Positions 34,979 through 43,606 are shown, counted from the first letter of the stretch. The stretch: DNA of 64,000 nucleotides from Kalymmatonema hyalinum WJT4-NPBG1 (GCA_019359075.1 JAHHIB010000006.1:1-64000), one strand, 5' to 3'. Numbers and translations: made by a program. Notes: generated by a model from the sequence alone, not told the origin.

Positions 34979-35740
34979 TCAGAATCCGATAGATTTGATT
35001 TCAAACAAGCGAGAATTGGGATCTGGATTAATGCCCGTAGTTGCACGCCTAGACAAGGTTTGTTGCCAGTTTGATGCAAGAAACGGACAAGCAGCCAGTT
35101 GTGCTGCTGCTTCTCGGTCATCTAATTGGTGATGCATGATTGCATTGGCTCTAGCAACTGTCCATTGAGGGAAGGGGCGATAAAGAAGAACAAGTGGTAG
35201 GCTCCGCTCAACATACCCTTCCTTTAGAACGCGGAAATACCAACCAGTCTTGCCTGTTTTTTGCACTTGAAGCGCTAGATCGTGGATTTGCCAACGTCGT
35301 GATAGTTTCCAACAAGGTTGACGAGGTTGAGAAACCTGAATATATGCTTCTCCAATCTTATAGGTATCTCCAATACAAATAGATGCTTCTGTTATCTCTG
35401 CTATAGTGAAGTTTTCCCCAAATGCCCCATACGCTAAATCAGAACGATTAAAAGTATTTTGCCAGTAAGAATAATGTTTTGCTGCATAAGCAAGCACTGC
35501 TTTTTCGGGACCTCCATGATGTTTCAAATCTGCCTGTCCATCGCCTTCTAGATTCGTTTGCCCTAGCCAGACAGAACCTTCAATGGGTTCTTTGAAAAAT
35601 CCGGTTGACCAGGAACGTTGCCTTGGGTTAAAGGCACCTTCCACTCCCAATTGTTTGGGAAGACCAACTTGAATTGAGAGTAAATGTGGCATTTTCTCTA
35701 TCATTGCTTCAGAATTTTGATTTCGCTTCAAACTATTCAC
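34979..35740 (-). CDS. MOSC domain protein (YiiM-like)
   Basis: A 253-residue protein. The MOSC core includes SVWLGQTNLEGDGQADLKHH followed by GGPEKAVLAY, YGAFGENFTI, and SQPRQPCWKLSRR with the conserved Cys that binds the molybdenum cofactor sulfur. A C-terminal 3-alpha segment follows, as in YiiM proteins, which reduce N-hydroxylated compounds such as 6-hydroxylaminopurine. The first 16 residues (to the Met at MPHLLS) may not be translated; the start is uncertain. It is a stand-alone gene with no cofactor-synthesis neighbours. Confidence 0.8.
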   Translation of the reverse strand: MNSLKRNQNSEAMIEKMPHLLSIQVGLPKQLGVEGAFNPRQRSWSTGFFKEPIEGSVWLGQTNLEGDGQADLKHHGGPEKAVLAYAAKHYSYWQNTFNRSDLAYGAFGENFTIAEITEASICIGDTYKIGEAYIQVSQPRQPCWKLSRRWQIHDLALQVQKTGKTGWYFRVLKEGYVERSLPLVLLYRPFPQWTVARANAIMHHQLDDREAAAQLAACPFLASNWQQTLSRRATTGINPDPNSRLFEIKSIGF

Positions 35741-35950
35741 TAAGAGCGTAGGGATGTTTGCCTACTCAATACTTCTTGAATAAAAACTACAAGCTTCAAA
35801 TTGTTAGGAAAAGATTAGGGGTAACAGCGCGTGTAAAGATATGGCGAGCATTGGGGAATGTTGGAACCCAACGCCAATTCTCCAAGCGCGTGTTCTAGCT
35901 GCCGAGATTAACGCTCGATTACAGCCATTTGGCATTGGGCGATCGGCGCT

Positions 35951-36160
35951 CTAGTGTCCAATCTTCTCCAGGTTGGCCCCAAATCCTGGGTAGTGCGGCA
36001 GTTCCTTGGCGGTTTCTTCCGGCGACAGGATACGAATACCGTTTGCAGCGCCTGCCTTCGTCAGTCGTTTTACCGCTCGATGATCTTGCTCAATGATGTT
36101 ATTCAAGTATTTCTTCTGCCGTAATTCAGTCGTCTCAGGTAGGATGTCATTTTTAGCTGT
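35951..36160 (-). pseudogene. IS6-family transposase C-terminal fragment fused to an unrelated tail
   Basis: Read on the minus strand: NDILPETTELRQKKYLNNII then EQDHRAVKRLTKAG, the conserved 3' part of IS6/IS26-like transposases (the E of the DDE triad lies in IEQDHR). The frame then continues as unrelated text GIRILSPEETAKELPHYPGF and ends at 35951. No N-terminal transposase, DDE Asp residues or inverted repeats are present. An adjoining 37-codon plus-strand frame (35841-35954) and a minus-strand frame starting near 36267 also look like gene shards. Confidence 0.6.
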
Positions 36161-36297
36161 CCTGGCATCTTGGTCAGTAGGTTAGTTCTTGCATAATTGA
36201 GCAAATGAACAACCTCTTTGTCGAGGTCTGTAGAGCAAGATTCAATGGTTTGGGTTGCGGTTAACATAGTTCAAAACTCGAGTTGCACCTAAGTCAT

Positions 36298-36558
36298 CTA
36301 AAAGCGAGCGCAAAATTGACGGGTGTGTAGCACCACTTCACCATGATTGGGAATCCACGCTGCCCACTGATCCTTTGATACCTGACAAAGTAGCAGTGCT
36401 TCGTCAAAACTAAAGGTACTCGGAAGTTCCAAAAGGTGTACCCAAGTATCAGCCTGGAACTCCTGCTGCGACGATTTGAGGTGAGACTGGTTTGACCGCT
36501 CCAGATTCTGCTTTTGAGGTCGAACACCAAAATCTTGTATGTAGAAATTGAGTTTCAT
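36298..36558 (-). CDS. Conserved small cyanobacterial hypothetical protein
   Basis: Start at the ATG at 36558 (KLNFYIQDFGVRPQ) preceded by AAGGAAAAC, giving 86 residues. The second half reads FSFDEALLLCQVSKDQWAAW then IPNHGEVVLHTRQF, a pattern I recall from accessory cyanobacterial genes, without known function. No membrane segment or catalytic motif is evident. It sits between the IS6 shard and a damaged GMC oxidoreductase, so its context is degraded, but its frame is intact. Confidence 0.5.
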   Translation of the reverse strand: MKLNFYIQDFGVRPQKQNLERSNQSHLKSSQQEFQADTWVHLLELPSTFSFDEALLLCQVSKDQWAAWIPNHGEVVLHTRQFCARF

Positions 36559-36688
36559 CGTTTTGTTTTCCTTCCTGGTAGACAACACACAATCAAGGCT
36601 GGCTCATCTCTAGCAAACAGCTTTATTCAAATTTTTAATACAGCTATAGATAGGGAGAAATCTTTTTTGTCTGCGATCCCTTTGTTAG

Positions 36689-36836
36689 TTAATGACTCCG
36701 GTCCTTTCGCGGTACCCCGAAGCCGGCTTCGGGGGGTAACAGTTCTGCCGTTTCGGTCGGGGTCAGCATCTTGACTCCGTACTTGGCAGCCAGCGCCTCA
36801 TGCACGCGCAAGTTAGTTTGCAATTGCTGAAGGTGT
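36689..36836 (-). pseudogene. C-terminal shard similar to the tail of the IS6 fusion
   Basis: The minus-strand frame reads VHEALAAKYGVKMLTPTETA, ELLPPEAGFG, and ends RSH-stop. It resembles the tail found at 35951-36040 (LSPEETAKELPHYPGFG, ending IGH-stop): both share L(S/T)P.ETA..LP...GFG and a final His. The two may be remnants of one unknown family. A 20-bp palindrome CCCCGAAGCCGGCTTCGGGG (36715-36734) lies inside. Confidence 0.3.
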
Positions 36837-37284
36837 TTGCTGTGAAAGGCAATCTGCGGCTTTAATTAAATCCGCTGCTTTTTCGCCGATCATGATAGTG
36901 GGTGCATTCGTGTTTCCCGTGACGATCGTTGGCATGATGGAGGCATCCACGACCCGCAATCCCTCAACCCCATGTACTCGTAGTTCGGGGTCTACAACTG
37001 CCATTGGGTCAGTGCCCCGGAATGCAAGTGCCGACCGAATGCCAAAACGTGCTGCCAGTGCCTCGGATGTAAGCAACGAGTGCTTTATCACTAGTCACGT
37101 CGGCACCCGGAGCAATTTCTTCACCGCGAAATTCATCAAAGGCGCTGTCCTGGAACAATTGGCGCATTAATTTAATCGCAGCCACTAACTTTTGCACATC
37201 GGCTTCACTTTGCAGACAGTTCAGTCGAATCACTGGCGTGTCTTTGGGGTCAGGCGAACGCAAACTGACACTACCATGCACCAA
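36813..37284 (-). pseudogene. GMC oxidoreductase C-terminal fragment with frameshift
   Basis: Two minus-strand frames join. One reads GSVSLRSPDPKDTPVIRLNC to [13 protein letters not shown]; the other continues [40 protein letters not shown] and [10 protein letters not shown]. Together they are the C-terminal part of a GMC (choline/glucose dehydrogenase-like) FAD enzyme with the catalytic His (FWHSVGTC) and the second active-site region (TGNTNAP). The frame changes near 37015. The N-terminal FAD-binding half is absent, so it is a pseudogene. Confidence 0.75.
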
Positions 37285-37430
37285 TCACTACGTAATCGAA
37301 TTGAGTCATAATTCCTGCTGGACTGCCCAGATCTGGAGGTTTGCAACCAAGCGTTCTTTGTCAAGCACTGAGGCGTTGATGGTTCAAACCCATACAGTCG
37401 TCTACAAAGCCGCTGACTTAATGGTCTTGA

Positions 37431-38186
37431 TCAGCTCACTGTAAATCCGCCATCAATCACTAGGGGTTGTCCAGTGATGTAGCTGGCAGCATCAGAGCAA
37501 AGAAAAACGACAGCTTGAGCAATTTCTTCTGCCTGTCCTATGCGCCCCATCGGAACCGTAGATGCGAAATCATCAGCCGTGATCCCCATCCGATCAAGGC
37601 TACGATCAAGCATCTCAGTCGCAGTAGCACCGGGGGTAACCGCATTAATCCGAATGCCCTGCTTGGCATAGTCCAACGCTGCCGCTCGTGTCAGTCCCAT
37701 GACTGCATGTTTACTCGCGACATATGGAGATGCCCCTGGAAACGCAATTAACCCTCCTAACGAGGAGGTATTGACGATCGCCCCAGCTCCTTGACTCAGC
37801 ATTTGCTGAATTTCATATTTCATGCACAAGAACAGTCCCCGTGTGTTAATCGCCATCAGTTTGTCAAAGTCTTCGATCAATTGCTCGTGCAGGGGTTTTG
37901 GAAGTGCCTCTATGCTCGCGTTATTGAAGGCACAGTCGAGTTTCCCAAACTTCTCGACGGTGGTTTGCACAAGCGCTTTTATCTCGGCTTCGTTCGAGAC
38001 ATCCGATCGCACAAATAAACAGTCAACGCCAGCATCTCGTAGCTGAGCTTCTGTTGCTTTACCTTCTGGTTCGCGTCGTCCTGAGAAAACCACCTTAGCT
38101 CCTGCAACACCGAATGCTTTAGCGGTTGCCTTTCCAATTCCCGAAGTTGCTCCCGTAATCAAAGCTACTTTATTTTCAAGTTTCAT
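37431..38186 (-). CDS. Short-chain dehydrogenase/reductase (SDR)
   Basis: Start at the ATG at 38186 (KLENKVALITGATSGIGKAT) behind AAAAGGAGAAAACG; 251 residues. Classical SDR signatures: TGATSGIG for the nucleotide, CAFNNAS for the NNAG site, catalytic Ser in VNTSSLGG, YVASK (Tyr-x3-Lys), and the PGATATEM loop. R38-type residues after the second strand (FSGRREPEG) suggest NADPH preference, which is inference. The substrate is unknown. It lies beside the GMC shard on the same strand, with a strong ribosome site, and seems intact. Confidence 0.87.
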   Translation of the reverse strand: MKLENKVALITGATSGIGKATAKAFGVAGAKVVFSGRREPEGKATEAQLRDAGVDCLFVRSDVSNEAEIKALVQTTVEKFGKLDCAFNNASIEALPKPLHEQLIEDFDKLMAINTRGLFLCMKYEIQQMLSQGAGAIVNTSSLGGLIAFPGASPYVASKHAVMGLTRAAALDYAKQGIRINAVTPGATATEMLDRSLDRMGITADDFASTVPMGRIGQAEEIAQAVVFLCSDAASYITGQPLVIDGGFTVS

Positions 38187-38494
38187 CGTTTTCTCCTTTT
38201 GTTGTTGAAAAATCCTTGAGAGAGTGCTACTTATTTCCTCCGAAGCTGTGATTTGAATCATAATTTGACCAAACAGTCGCGATATGCTTCACAATTGCTT
38301 AGGACAACATATGGTTCAAAGTTATAAACAGAGTTTAAAAACCTCAGAATTTAAGTACAGCAAGCAATGTGGGTTTTATGGTTCATTTGTACGCACTTTG
38401 CGAACAGAACAATGAAAACTGAGTCTTAGGCGATCGCTTTATCACTCAATTTTTGTTCAAAACTGAACTCTTGTGGCTCATCTTATGTTGCTGT
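38187..38494. other. Intergenic region upstream of the SDR gene
   Basis: About 300 bp with no gene. It contains a HIP1 octamer near 38430 and otherwise AT-rich DNA that should include the SDR promoter. No clear operator or hairpin. Confidence 0.35.
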
Positions 38495-38908
38495 TTAACG
38501 TAGCTTTTGATTGCTTGAGTACTTGCAAGTGTAGATTTCGACGAAATACTCTAGTGATTGTAGTAGTTTGTTGATCGTTGGATCATCAGATTTAAGGATG
38601 CCGCGATCGCGGCTCCAGCAACGCCTCCACCGTTCAGGATTGTGATTACAAAGTGCTTGCAGTAAATGTGAATAGGAATCGTCAAATGCCTCGTTTAGGC
38701 TAAGCTTGCCTGCTACTCCCGGCTTCTGGCGCAGCTTGCGAATGGCGAGGCAACAGAGTCGCAGGTAGGATGTCATTTGGCTTTGGCAAGAGTTGCCCAC
38801 TTGTAATGCAATGTTCGTGCTCGTTAAATCCGTCTTCGAGAGCAACAGTTTTGCCCGCTCTACCCGCTGTTTAGAAACTGTTTGTAGAAACTGTTCTAGT
38901 TGATTCAA
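38495..38908 (-). pseudogene. Chimeric remnant carrying an AraC-type helix-turn-helix
   Basis: A 137-codon frame. Residues about 10-50 (QRVERAKLLLSKTDLTSTNI, ALQVGNSCQSQMTS) match the first helix-turn-helix of AraC regulators. The second helix-turn-helix is replaced by YLRLCCLAIRKLRQKPGVAG and later text (NHNPERWRRCWSRDRG) of other origin. The ligand-binding domain is missing. It starts 3 bp from the stop of the glutamine amidotransferase gene. Most likely a truncated and rearranged regulator, not functional. Confidence 0.5.
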
Positions 38909-38911
38909 TCT

Positions 38912-39637
38912 TTACTTTTTACTAGTTTCATCAGACTGAAGAGAGCCTAGCCAGTTGTGCCAGAACCGAGCAGCTTGAACTTCCAACGAGTTGATATTAC
39001 GAGCAGTATCTACTCGTAACTTATTAAGGCTTAATTCAGGAGTGGTAGCAATCTCACAAGCATGACCAATAAACCACCGTTCCAATCCTGTTGCTGTCAC
39101 TTCAGGGTGAAATTGTAGTGCCAGGCAATGCTTACCGTAGGAGAAAGCTTGATTGCAATACAATGAGCTAGATGCAAGGTGAGTAGCGCCCTGTGGTAAG
39201 TCAAAAGTATCCCCGTGCCAGTGCATAACTGACGTGTTTTCTATTACCAAATGGCTTAAAGGCGATTGTTGACCTGCCTCACTAAGTTGGATAGGTGCCC
39301 AACCAATTTCTTTACACATACCAGGGTATACCTTAGTACCTAAAACTCGTGCTATCAGTTGAGACCCCAAGCAGATACCTAAAGTAGGTAAATCAGTTGC
39401 TAATCGCTGCTCTAATAAACGCAGTTCATCCAGTAGGAAGGGATAATCTTGTTCCTCGTAAGCGCCAATTGGTCCACCTAGAATAATCAGGAGTTCTGGA
39501 GCCAGCGGATTAATTTCAGCGAGGGAATCAAAACCAGCCTCTAAGTATGTGATAGCGTAATCTTGTTGCAAAAGAATTGGAGCTAAACTACCTAAATCTT
39601 CAAAAGCAACGTGTCGAATGGCAATAGCATTTTTCAT
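38912..39637 (-). CDS. Class I glutamine amidotransferase-like protein
   Basis: A 241-residue protein with the GATase1 fold: LLIILGGPIGAYEEQDYPFL, the nucleophile elbow LGICLGSQL (Cys89), and FHPEV (His177, Glu179), a complete catalytic triad. The ~30 residues after the core (NSLEVQAARFWHNWL) are typical of GuaA-like stand-alone amidotransferases. Such proteins hydrolyse glutamine or gamma-glutamyl compounds; the acceptor partner is unknown because no synthetase domain is attached. It is downstream of the Cys-rich winged-helix gene and may be in the same transcript as the DapA/cupin genes. Confidence 0.8.
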   Translation of the reverse strand: MKNAIAIRHVAFEDLGSLAPILLQQDYAITYLEAGFDSLAEINPLAPELLIILGGPIGAYEEQDYPFLLDELRLLEQRLATDLPTLGICLGSQLIARVLGTKVYPGMCKEIGWAPIQLSEAGQQSPLSHLVIENTSVMHWHGDTFDLPQGATHLASSSLYCNQAFSYGKHCLALQFHPEVTATGLERWFIGHACEIATTPELSLNKLRVDTARNINSLEVQAARFWHNWLGSLQSDETSKK

Positions 39638-39737
39638 GGGTATTTAACCAATTCTATTTCAAGTAAATTCAGGTGCTTTCGACCTAATTCAAACCGCTCA
39701 AAAGGATGAATCAATCTAAAAATGCAGTGGTGGTAGA

Positions 39738-40019
39738 TTAAACTGCGTCAAAAGCTTTGTTCTCTAAAGAAGCTATTTTGAGGAGTAGTTGTCCCTTGGT
39801 GGATAGTCGCCAAACCCTATTTATTTTCATTGCACTAACGCACATACTGCCACAAGGAGCACAACAGCAACCGTCCGCAACTTCTCCCTGAATTAATTCG
39901 TTTTTCCAAAGTTCATGTGTGATTAGCCTAAAAGCTTTTGAATCAAAGCCTAGTATTCGACAGACATCTTCTCCAGTAGCTGCCTGGTTACTTAAAAACT
40001 GCAAAATTGTCAACTCCAT
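39738..40019 (-). CDS. Small winged-helix protein with a cysteine cluster (FeoC-like?)
   Basis: A 93-residue protein after ATAGGAGAACAAAAA. The N-terminal ~50 residues look like a winged helix (LTILQFLSNQAATGEDVCRI, LGFDSKAFRLITHELWKNEL). Then comes DGCCCAPCGSMC, four or five closely spaced cysteines that could bind an Fe-S cluster or metal, as in FeoC or Rrf2-like sensors. The rest (WRLSTKGQLLLKIASL) is a last wing/helix. It may regulate the adjacent DapA-cupin genes or iron/redox response. FeoAB genes are not present, so the FeoC comparison is only structural. Confidence 0.5.
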   Translation of the reverse strand: MELTILQFLSNQAATGEDVCRILGFDSKAFRLITHELWKNELIQGEVADGCCCAPCGSMCVSAMKINRVWRLSTKGQLLLKIASLENKAFDAV

Positions 40020-40139
40020 TTTTTGTTCTCCTATGAGCTAGCACTCAGTAGTAACGGGATTAGAGAATTTCTTCTAATCCCAACACCTTTGAAAGCTTTT
40101 AGGTAAGCCAATTTAAATAGAGCAGTCCTCTACCTCAGC

Positions 40140-41057
40140 TTATTTACTTAGTGAAGTGGCTAACTGTCTTTTACTGAGTTGTGTTAGTATGCTATCTAGC
40201 TGTCTCACTTCAGCTTCATCTAGTGGCAGCATAGGCAGACGGGGAGTTCCAGCTTTAATTCCTAAAAGTTGTAAACCGGCTTTGATCGTAGTAGGTAGCC
40301 CTCCTTTGAGGATAAATTTCAGTAACGGTAATTGTTGGTAAAAAATCCGTTGAGCCTCAAACAAATTTCCCTTGCGGACGAACTCATAAAGTGCAGTGGT
40401 AAATTCTGGAATTAAATTATGAGCCGCAGTACACCAGCCACTCGCTCCAGCAACAAAAGCCTCCAGTGCCAGAGGGTTAGAGCCATTGTAGAAGGGAATA
40501 GTTCCGTCAGAAAGCTCGTATAAACGGTGCATCCGCTGGATGTCCCCCGTACTCTCTTTCACCATAGTGACGTTATCAATTTCCTTCACCATCCGAGCAA
40601 TCAGCTCTGGTGATAAGTCAATCCCACTTGTAGCAGGATTGTTGTAAACCATGATCGGAATACTAATTGCTTGGGCAATTGCAGCATAATGCTGAAAAAC
40701 TTCACGCTCAGAAAGTTTCCAGTAGGAAATTGGCAGCACCATAACTGCATCAGCTCCCACTTGCTCAGCAAACTTGGCACGCCGGATTGCGTTGTGTGTA
40801 GTGAGTTCTGAGATGCCAACAACAGTAGGGACTCGTTTAGCCACTTGATGAATCGAAACGAACGCTACTTCCTCCCATTCAGCATCTGATAGGTAAGCGC
40901 TTTCACCAGTACTGCCTAAAGGGGCAATCGCGTGAGAGCCATTTTCGATCAGTTGCTCAATCAATTGAGATAATGTATCTGTATCAATCGTTTCACCACT
41001 GTCCTTGAATGGGGTAACAGGATAGGCAATGATGCCGTGTAAATTTAGATTTGGCAT
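40140..41057 (-). CDS. Dihydrodipicolinate synthase / N-acetylneuraminate lyase family protein
   Basis: A 305-residue class I aldolase-like TIM barrel. PLGSTGESAYL is the carboxylate-binding loop, VYNNPATSG contains the catalytic Tyr138, and MVKESTGD holds the Schiff-base Lys167. The length is usual. AATTAGGAGAAC precedes the ATG. Its partner 16 bp upstream is a cupin and the pair is divergent from a LysR gene. This suggests a small catabolic or modifying pathway for a keto acid or aldol substrate rather than housekeeping lysine synthesis, as a dedicated dapA is usually elsewhere. The exact substrate cannot be read from sequence. Confidence 0.8.
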   Translation of the reverse strand: MPNLNLHGIIAYPVTPFKDSGETIDTDTLSQLIEQLIENGSHAIAPLGSTGESAYLSDAEWEEVAFVSIHQVAKRVPTVVGISELTTHNAIRRAKFAEQVGADAVMVLPISYWKLSEREVFQHYAAIAQAISIPIMVYNNPATSGIDLSPELIARMVKEIDNVTMVKESTGDIQRMHRLYELSDGTIPFYNGSNPLALEAFVAGASGWCTAAHNLIPEFTTALYEFVRKGNLFEAQRIFYQQLPLLKFILKGGLPTTIKAGLQLLGIKAGTPRLPMLPLDEAEVRQLDSILTQLSKRQLATSLSK

Positions 41058-41073
41058 TTTTTTGTTCTCCTAA

Positions 41074-41523
41074 TTAATTAGCTTCTTCACGCAAAGCTAA
41101 ATTCCCCATGTTTTGAAGCATTGGTGCATTCTCACAAGCTAAGTACTTGGCAGCCTTGTCTGGATCTAGATTGACATGATGATGCCATGCCCATACTGGA
41201 ATATAAACGGCATCTCCTGCTTTCCATTCCACTTTTTGATCTTCAATCATGCTGTAACCTTGCCCTTCTAGAACAAAGAGAATTGTTTCATAAGTATGGC
41301 GGTGTCGATTGGAACGCCCATTTGGAGTTAGCCCACCGATGGTCATGCTAATTGCAATCGACGGCAGATCGATGAAGAAAACTGGGTGTTTGCGAGCTTG
41401 GGAGTAGGCGTTTTGGATAGTACCTGACTCAACACCTTGATGAATTAACCGCTTTGGTATCTGAACTTGGACGGTTGGCGGAGTCTTATCAAAATCTGCT
41501 GAATGAAATTTAACTGTGTCCAT
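41074..41523 (-). CDS. Cupin domain protein
   Basis: A 149-residue single cupin. Motif 1 is GGLTPNGRSNRHRHTYETIL (His residues and Glu for metal) and motif 2 is GDAVYIPVWAWHHHV (metal His). N-terminal residues 1-45 are an extension seen in gentisate/hydroxy-acid dioxygenase-like small cupins. It precedes the DapA-like gene by 16 bp and is divergent from the LysR gene, with an LTTR box in the 155-bp gap. It is likely a metal-dependent isomerase, dioxygenase or sensor in the same pathway. Confidence 0.8.
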   Translation of the reverse strand: MDTVKFHSADFDKTPPTVQVQIPKRLIHQGVESGTIQNAYSQARKHPVFFIDLPSIAISMTIGGLTPNGRSNRHRHTYETILFVLEGQGYSMIEDQKVEWKAGDAVYIPVWAWHHHVNLDPDKAAKYLACENAPMLQNMGNLALREEAN

Positions 41524-41655
41524 ATTCTTGGTTCTCCGTTTGTTTCTTTCGTCAGGTTTAACTCCTGATTAGTTAGTTTGTTGTTTGCTCAACGAACTAC
41601 TTTAATTATCTAGATGCCGTTTTGATTAATGCAAGACTTATTTTTGATAAAAATG

Positions 41656-41670
41656 ATAGGTGTAACCTAT
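41656..41670. promoter_or_regulatory. LysR-type operator (T-N11-A) in the divergent gap
   Basis: A perfect inverted repeat ATAGGT-GTA-ACCTAT lies 8 bp before the LysR start codon and about 130 bp upstream of the cupin start. T41657 and A41669 satisfy T-N11-A, the LysR box rule. Placement suits autorepression of LysR and activation of the cupin/DapA genes. Confidence 0.65.
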
Positions 41671-41678
41671 AACGCTCG

Positions 41679-42728
41679 ATGCAGATTTTGATTGAATTAC
41701 GTCACCTTCGATATTTCTTAGCTGTAGCAGAAGCTGCTCATTTTACCCGTGCTGCCGAAGCCATCTATGTTTCTCAACCTACACTGTCACAACAAATCAA
41801 GCAGTTAGAAGCAGACTTGGGTACAACCTTATTTGACCGCATCGGCAAGCGTGTCATGCTTACGGAGGCGGGTGAGATTCTTCAAGCTCATGCACAACGA
41901 ATATTTACCGAACTAGAGCAAGCACAACAAGCCATTCAAGAATTACAGGGATTACAAAGAGGAGAGCTAGCTGTTGGAGTCGTGCAGACGGTAAACGCCT
42001 ATATGATTCCAGACTTAGTAGCTCGCTTTACCACTGCTTACCCAAGGATTTCACTCCGCATTCAGGAACTATCTGCTGATGAGATAGAGTCTAGAATTGA
42101 GCAAGGAAAATTGCATTTGGGAATTAGCTTCATACCCCCTACCTCTGGCTTTCTAGAAGCAGAGCTTCTGTTTGATGAAAAATTAGTACTTATTTTGCCA
42201 ACATCTCATCGACTAGCTAGGCAGAAGCTGGTTCGTTTTGACGAACTCAAAGATGAAGCGTTAATCTTACTTCCGCCAGGCTTCTACACGCGACGACTTG
42301 TAGATGAGGGACTAAAAACTGCTGGTGCATATGCCAAGTTGTTGGTTGAAATGAATACCATTGGCGGCGTCCTTGCTACTGTCCAAGCCACCGGAGCCGC
42401 AACTGTGCTGCCAGCACTTGCGCTACGCTTGAAAGAAGCAGAGGGACTGTGTGCTGTAGAACTTGCTGCTCCAGCCTTACGACGTAATGTAGGTTTGCTC
42501 TGGCGACGTGAAGGCTACTACCGTGCTGCTGCTCGTACCTTTGCGGCGATCACTGTTGCCACAATTGGGGATGATTTCCTTCCATTGCTCCAGAGCCGTC
42601 AGGATGGTGGGATGAAATGCCCCCGGTGCCATTCCACTCAAATCAACAAGAATGGTTGCAAACGCGGCAAACAACGCTACATATGCAAAAACTGTGCTCG
42701 TCAATTTACTTTTAACAAAAATCTATAA
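41679..42728 (+). CDS. LysR-type regulator with a C-terminal fusion to an IS1-type zinc ribbon
   Basis: A 349-residue protein. The winged helix (LRHLRYFLAVAEAAHFTRAA, EAIYVSQPTLSQQIKQLEAD) and effector-binding domain (about 90-295) are those of LTTRs. Normal LTTR text ends near FLPLLQSRQDGG; from Met312 the frame reads KCPRCHSTQINKNGCKRGKQ, RYICKNCARQF, the four-cysteine zinc ribbon at the N-terminus of IS1-like transposases (InsA). The ribbon ends with the frame at 42728. So the LysR reading frame has run into a transposase shard. The regulatory core looks intact. It is divergent from cupin/DapA genes and likely controls them. Confidence 0.8.
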   Translation: MQILIELRHLRYFLAVAEAAHFTRAAEAIYVSQPTLSQQIKQLEADLGTTLFDRIGKRVMLTEAGEILQAHAQRIFTELEQAQQAIQELQGLQRGELAVGVVQTVNAYMIPDLVARFTTAYPRISLRIQELSADEIESRIEQGKLHLGISFIPPTSGFLEAELLFDEKLVLILPTSHRLARQKLVRFDELKDEALILLPPGFYTRRLVDEGLKTAGAYAKLLVEMNTIGGVLATVQATGAATVLPALALRLKEAEGLCAVELAAPALRRNVGLLWRREGYYRAAARTFAAITVATIGDDFLPLLQSRQDGGMKCPRCHSTQINKNGCKRGKQRYICKNCARQFTFNKNL

Positions 42729-42968
42729 AGCAAAAATCAACAGCACAGTTATCGAGTGCAAGACCAGAAATCAGTGCTAGTTGGTCAGTAAAACCTTAGC
42801 TGATAGATAGCTTAATGTATTTATTATTCCTAAGTACACGTCACCGCAAAAAGGGGTTGGAAATAAAAATTACGATCACACTAGATGCTGCTCATTGCAA
42901 AACTGAATTCCATACCTCATTTATGGTGAGCTGTACTAAGTATCAAAAGAAAAGCGGGAAGCATACCA

Positions 42969-43241
42969 CTGTTAACAGAGTTCCAAGAATATTCGATACA
43001 AAATGCTATCTTGATTCTGATGCGCCGCCGACCAGATTTGCATTTTCACATTGATGCCGTCGTTCGCGACCTCTACGGTGATAAATTAACACTTCTCCAG
43101 TTGAAGACAGTGAAGTCTAATGTAGCGAAAGTGCTTAATACAGGATTGCAATTAGGAATCTGGCATAAGGTATTATACGCAAAAAATGTGTATACTTTGC
43201 ATTATGAGAAAGGAGTCACGAGCAAACAACTAAAGAAATAG
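42969..43241 (+). CDS. Conserved cyanobacterial hypothetical protein (5' end uncertain)
   Basis: The frame reads LTEFQEYSIQNAILILMRRR, PDLHFHIDAVVRDLYGDKLT then SNVAKVLNTGLQLGIWHKVL. I recall a cyanobacterial family with RRPDLHFHVDDV and a final W-x-x-V pattern; function unknown. There is no clear ATG: a TTG at 43011 or an upstream codon must serve, so the gene may be 5'-truncated. The C-terminus (YEKGVTSKQLKK) is intact. It lies just after the transposase shard. Confidence 0.45.
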   Translation: MLTEFQEYSIQNAILILMRRRPDLHFHIDAVVRDLYGDKLTLLQLKTVKSNVAKVLNTGLQLGIWHKVLYAKNVYTLHYEKGVTSKQLKK

Positions 43242-43606
43242 TTCATGAAGGCAGCCGGAGCTGCTATGTTCCCACGCACAAATAGTGGGACTTACAGGGG
43301 TTGAACCGGTATGACGACATTGCTTGCACTCGACTAACGTTGCTTTAGTCGCCAAACAAGTAGTACTAGCCAAACCATAAACAGCCTGACTGCAAGTGGA
43401 ATAAAACTAGGTAAGTCAATAGATATCTCCGGAAAATAGCAATACCGCTCTGCGCCTGGATTCCAACAGGCAATTGCGCGTAGGGCAGTGCCCTTCGGGC
43501 GATCGCAACTTTAAACAGAATTATTCGATATTGCACCAACCCATTGTGACCCTGAGAAAATTAATCTACTGGCGCTGCGGCTTGTGCCAATGTCCTGCCA
43601 CAAATT
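43242..43606. other. Intergenic stretch with a short dispersed repeat
   Basis: No gene found. Around 43480-43506 the sequence GGGCAGTGCCCTTCGGGCGA continuing into a HIP1 octamer resembles dispersed cyanobacterial repeats. No tRNA could be folded. Confidence 0.35.

Noticed and set aside
35841-35954. 37-codon plus-strand ORF (WNPTPILQARVLAAEINARL)
   Set aside because: Looks like a conserved fragment but cannot be assigned, and it overlaps the end of the IS6 shard; too little to call a gene.
42815-43054. Plus-strand ORF of 79 codons
   Set aside because: Overlaps the better-supported frame at 42969-43241; no recognisable motif.
43282-43330. TTGAACCGGTATG-like text resembling a tRNA T-arm
   Set aside because: No cloverleaf, acceptor stem or CCA could be built around it.
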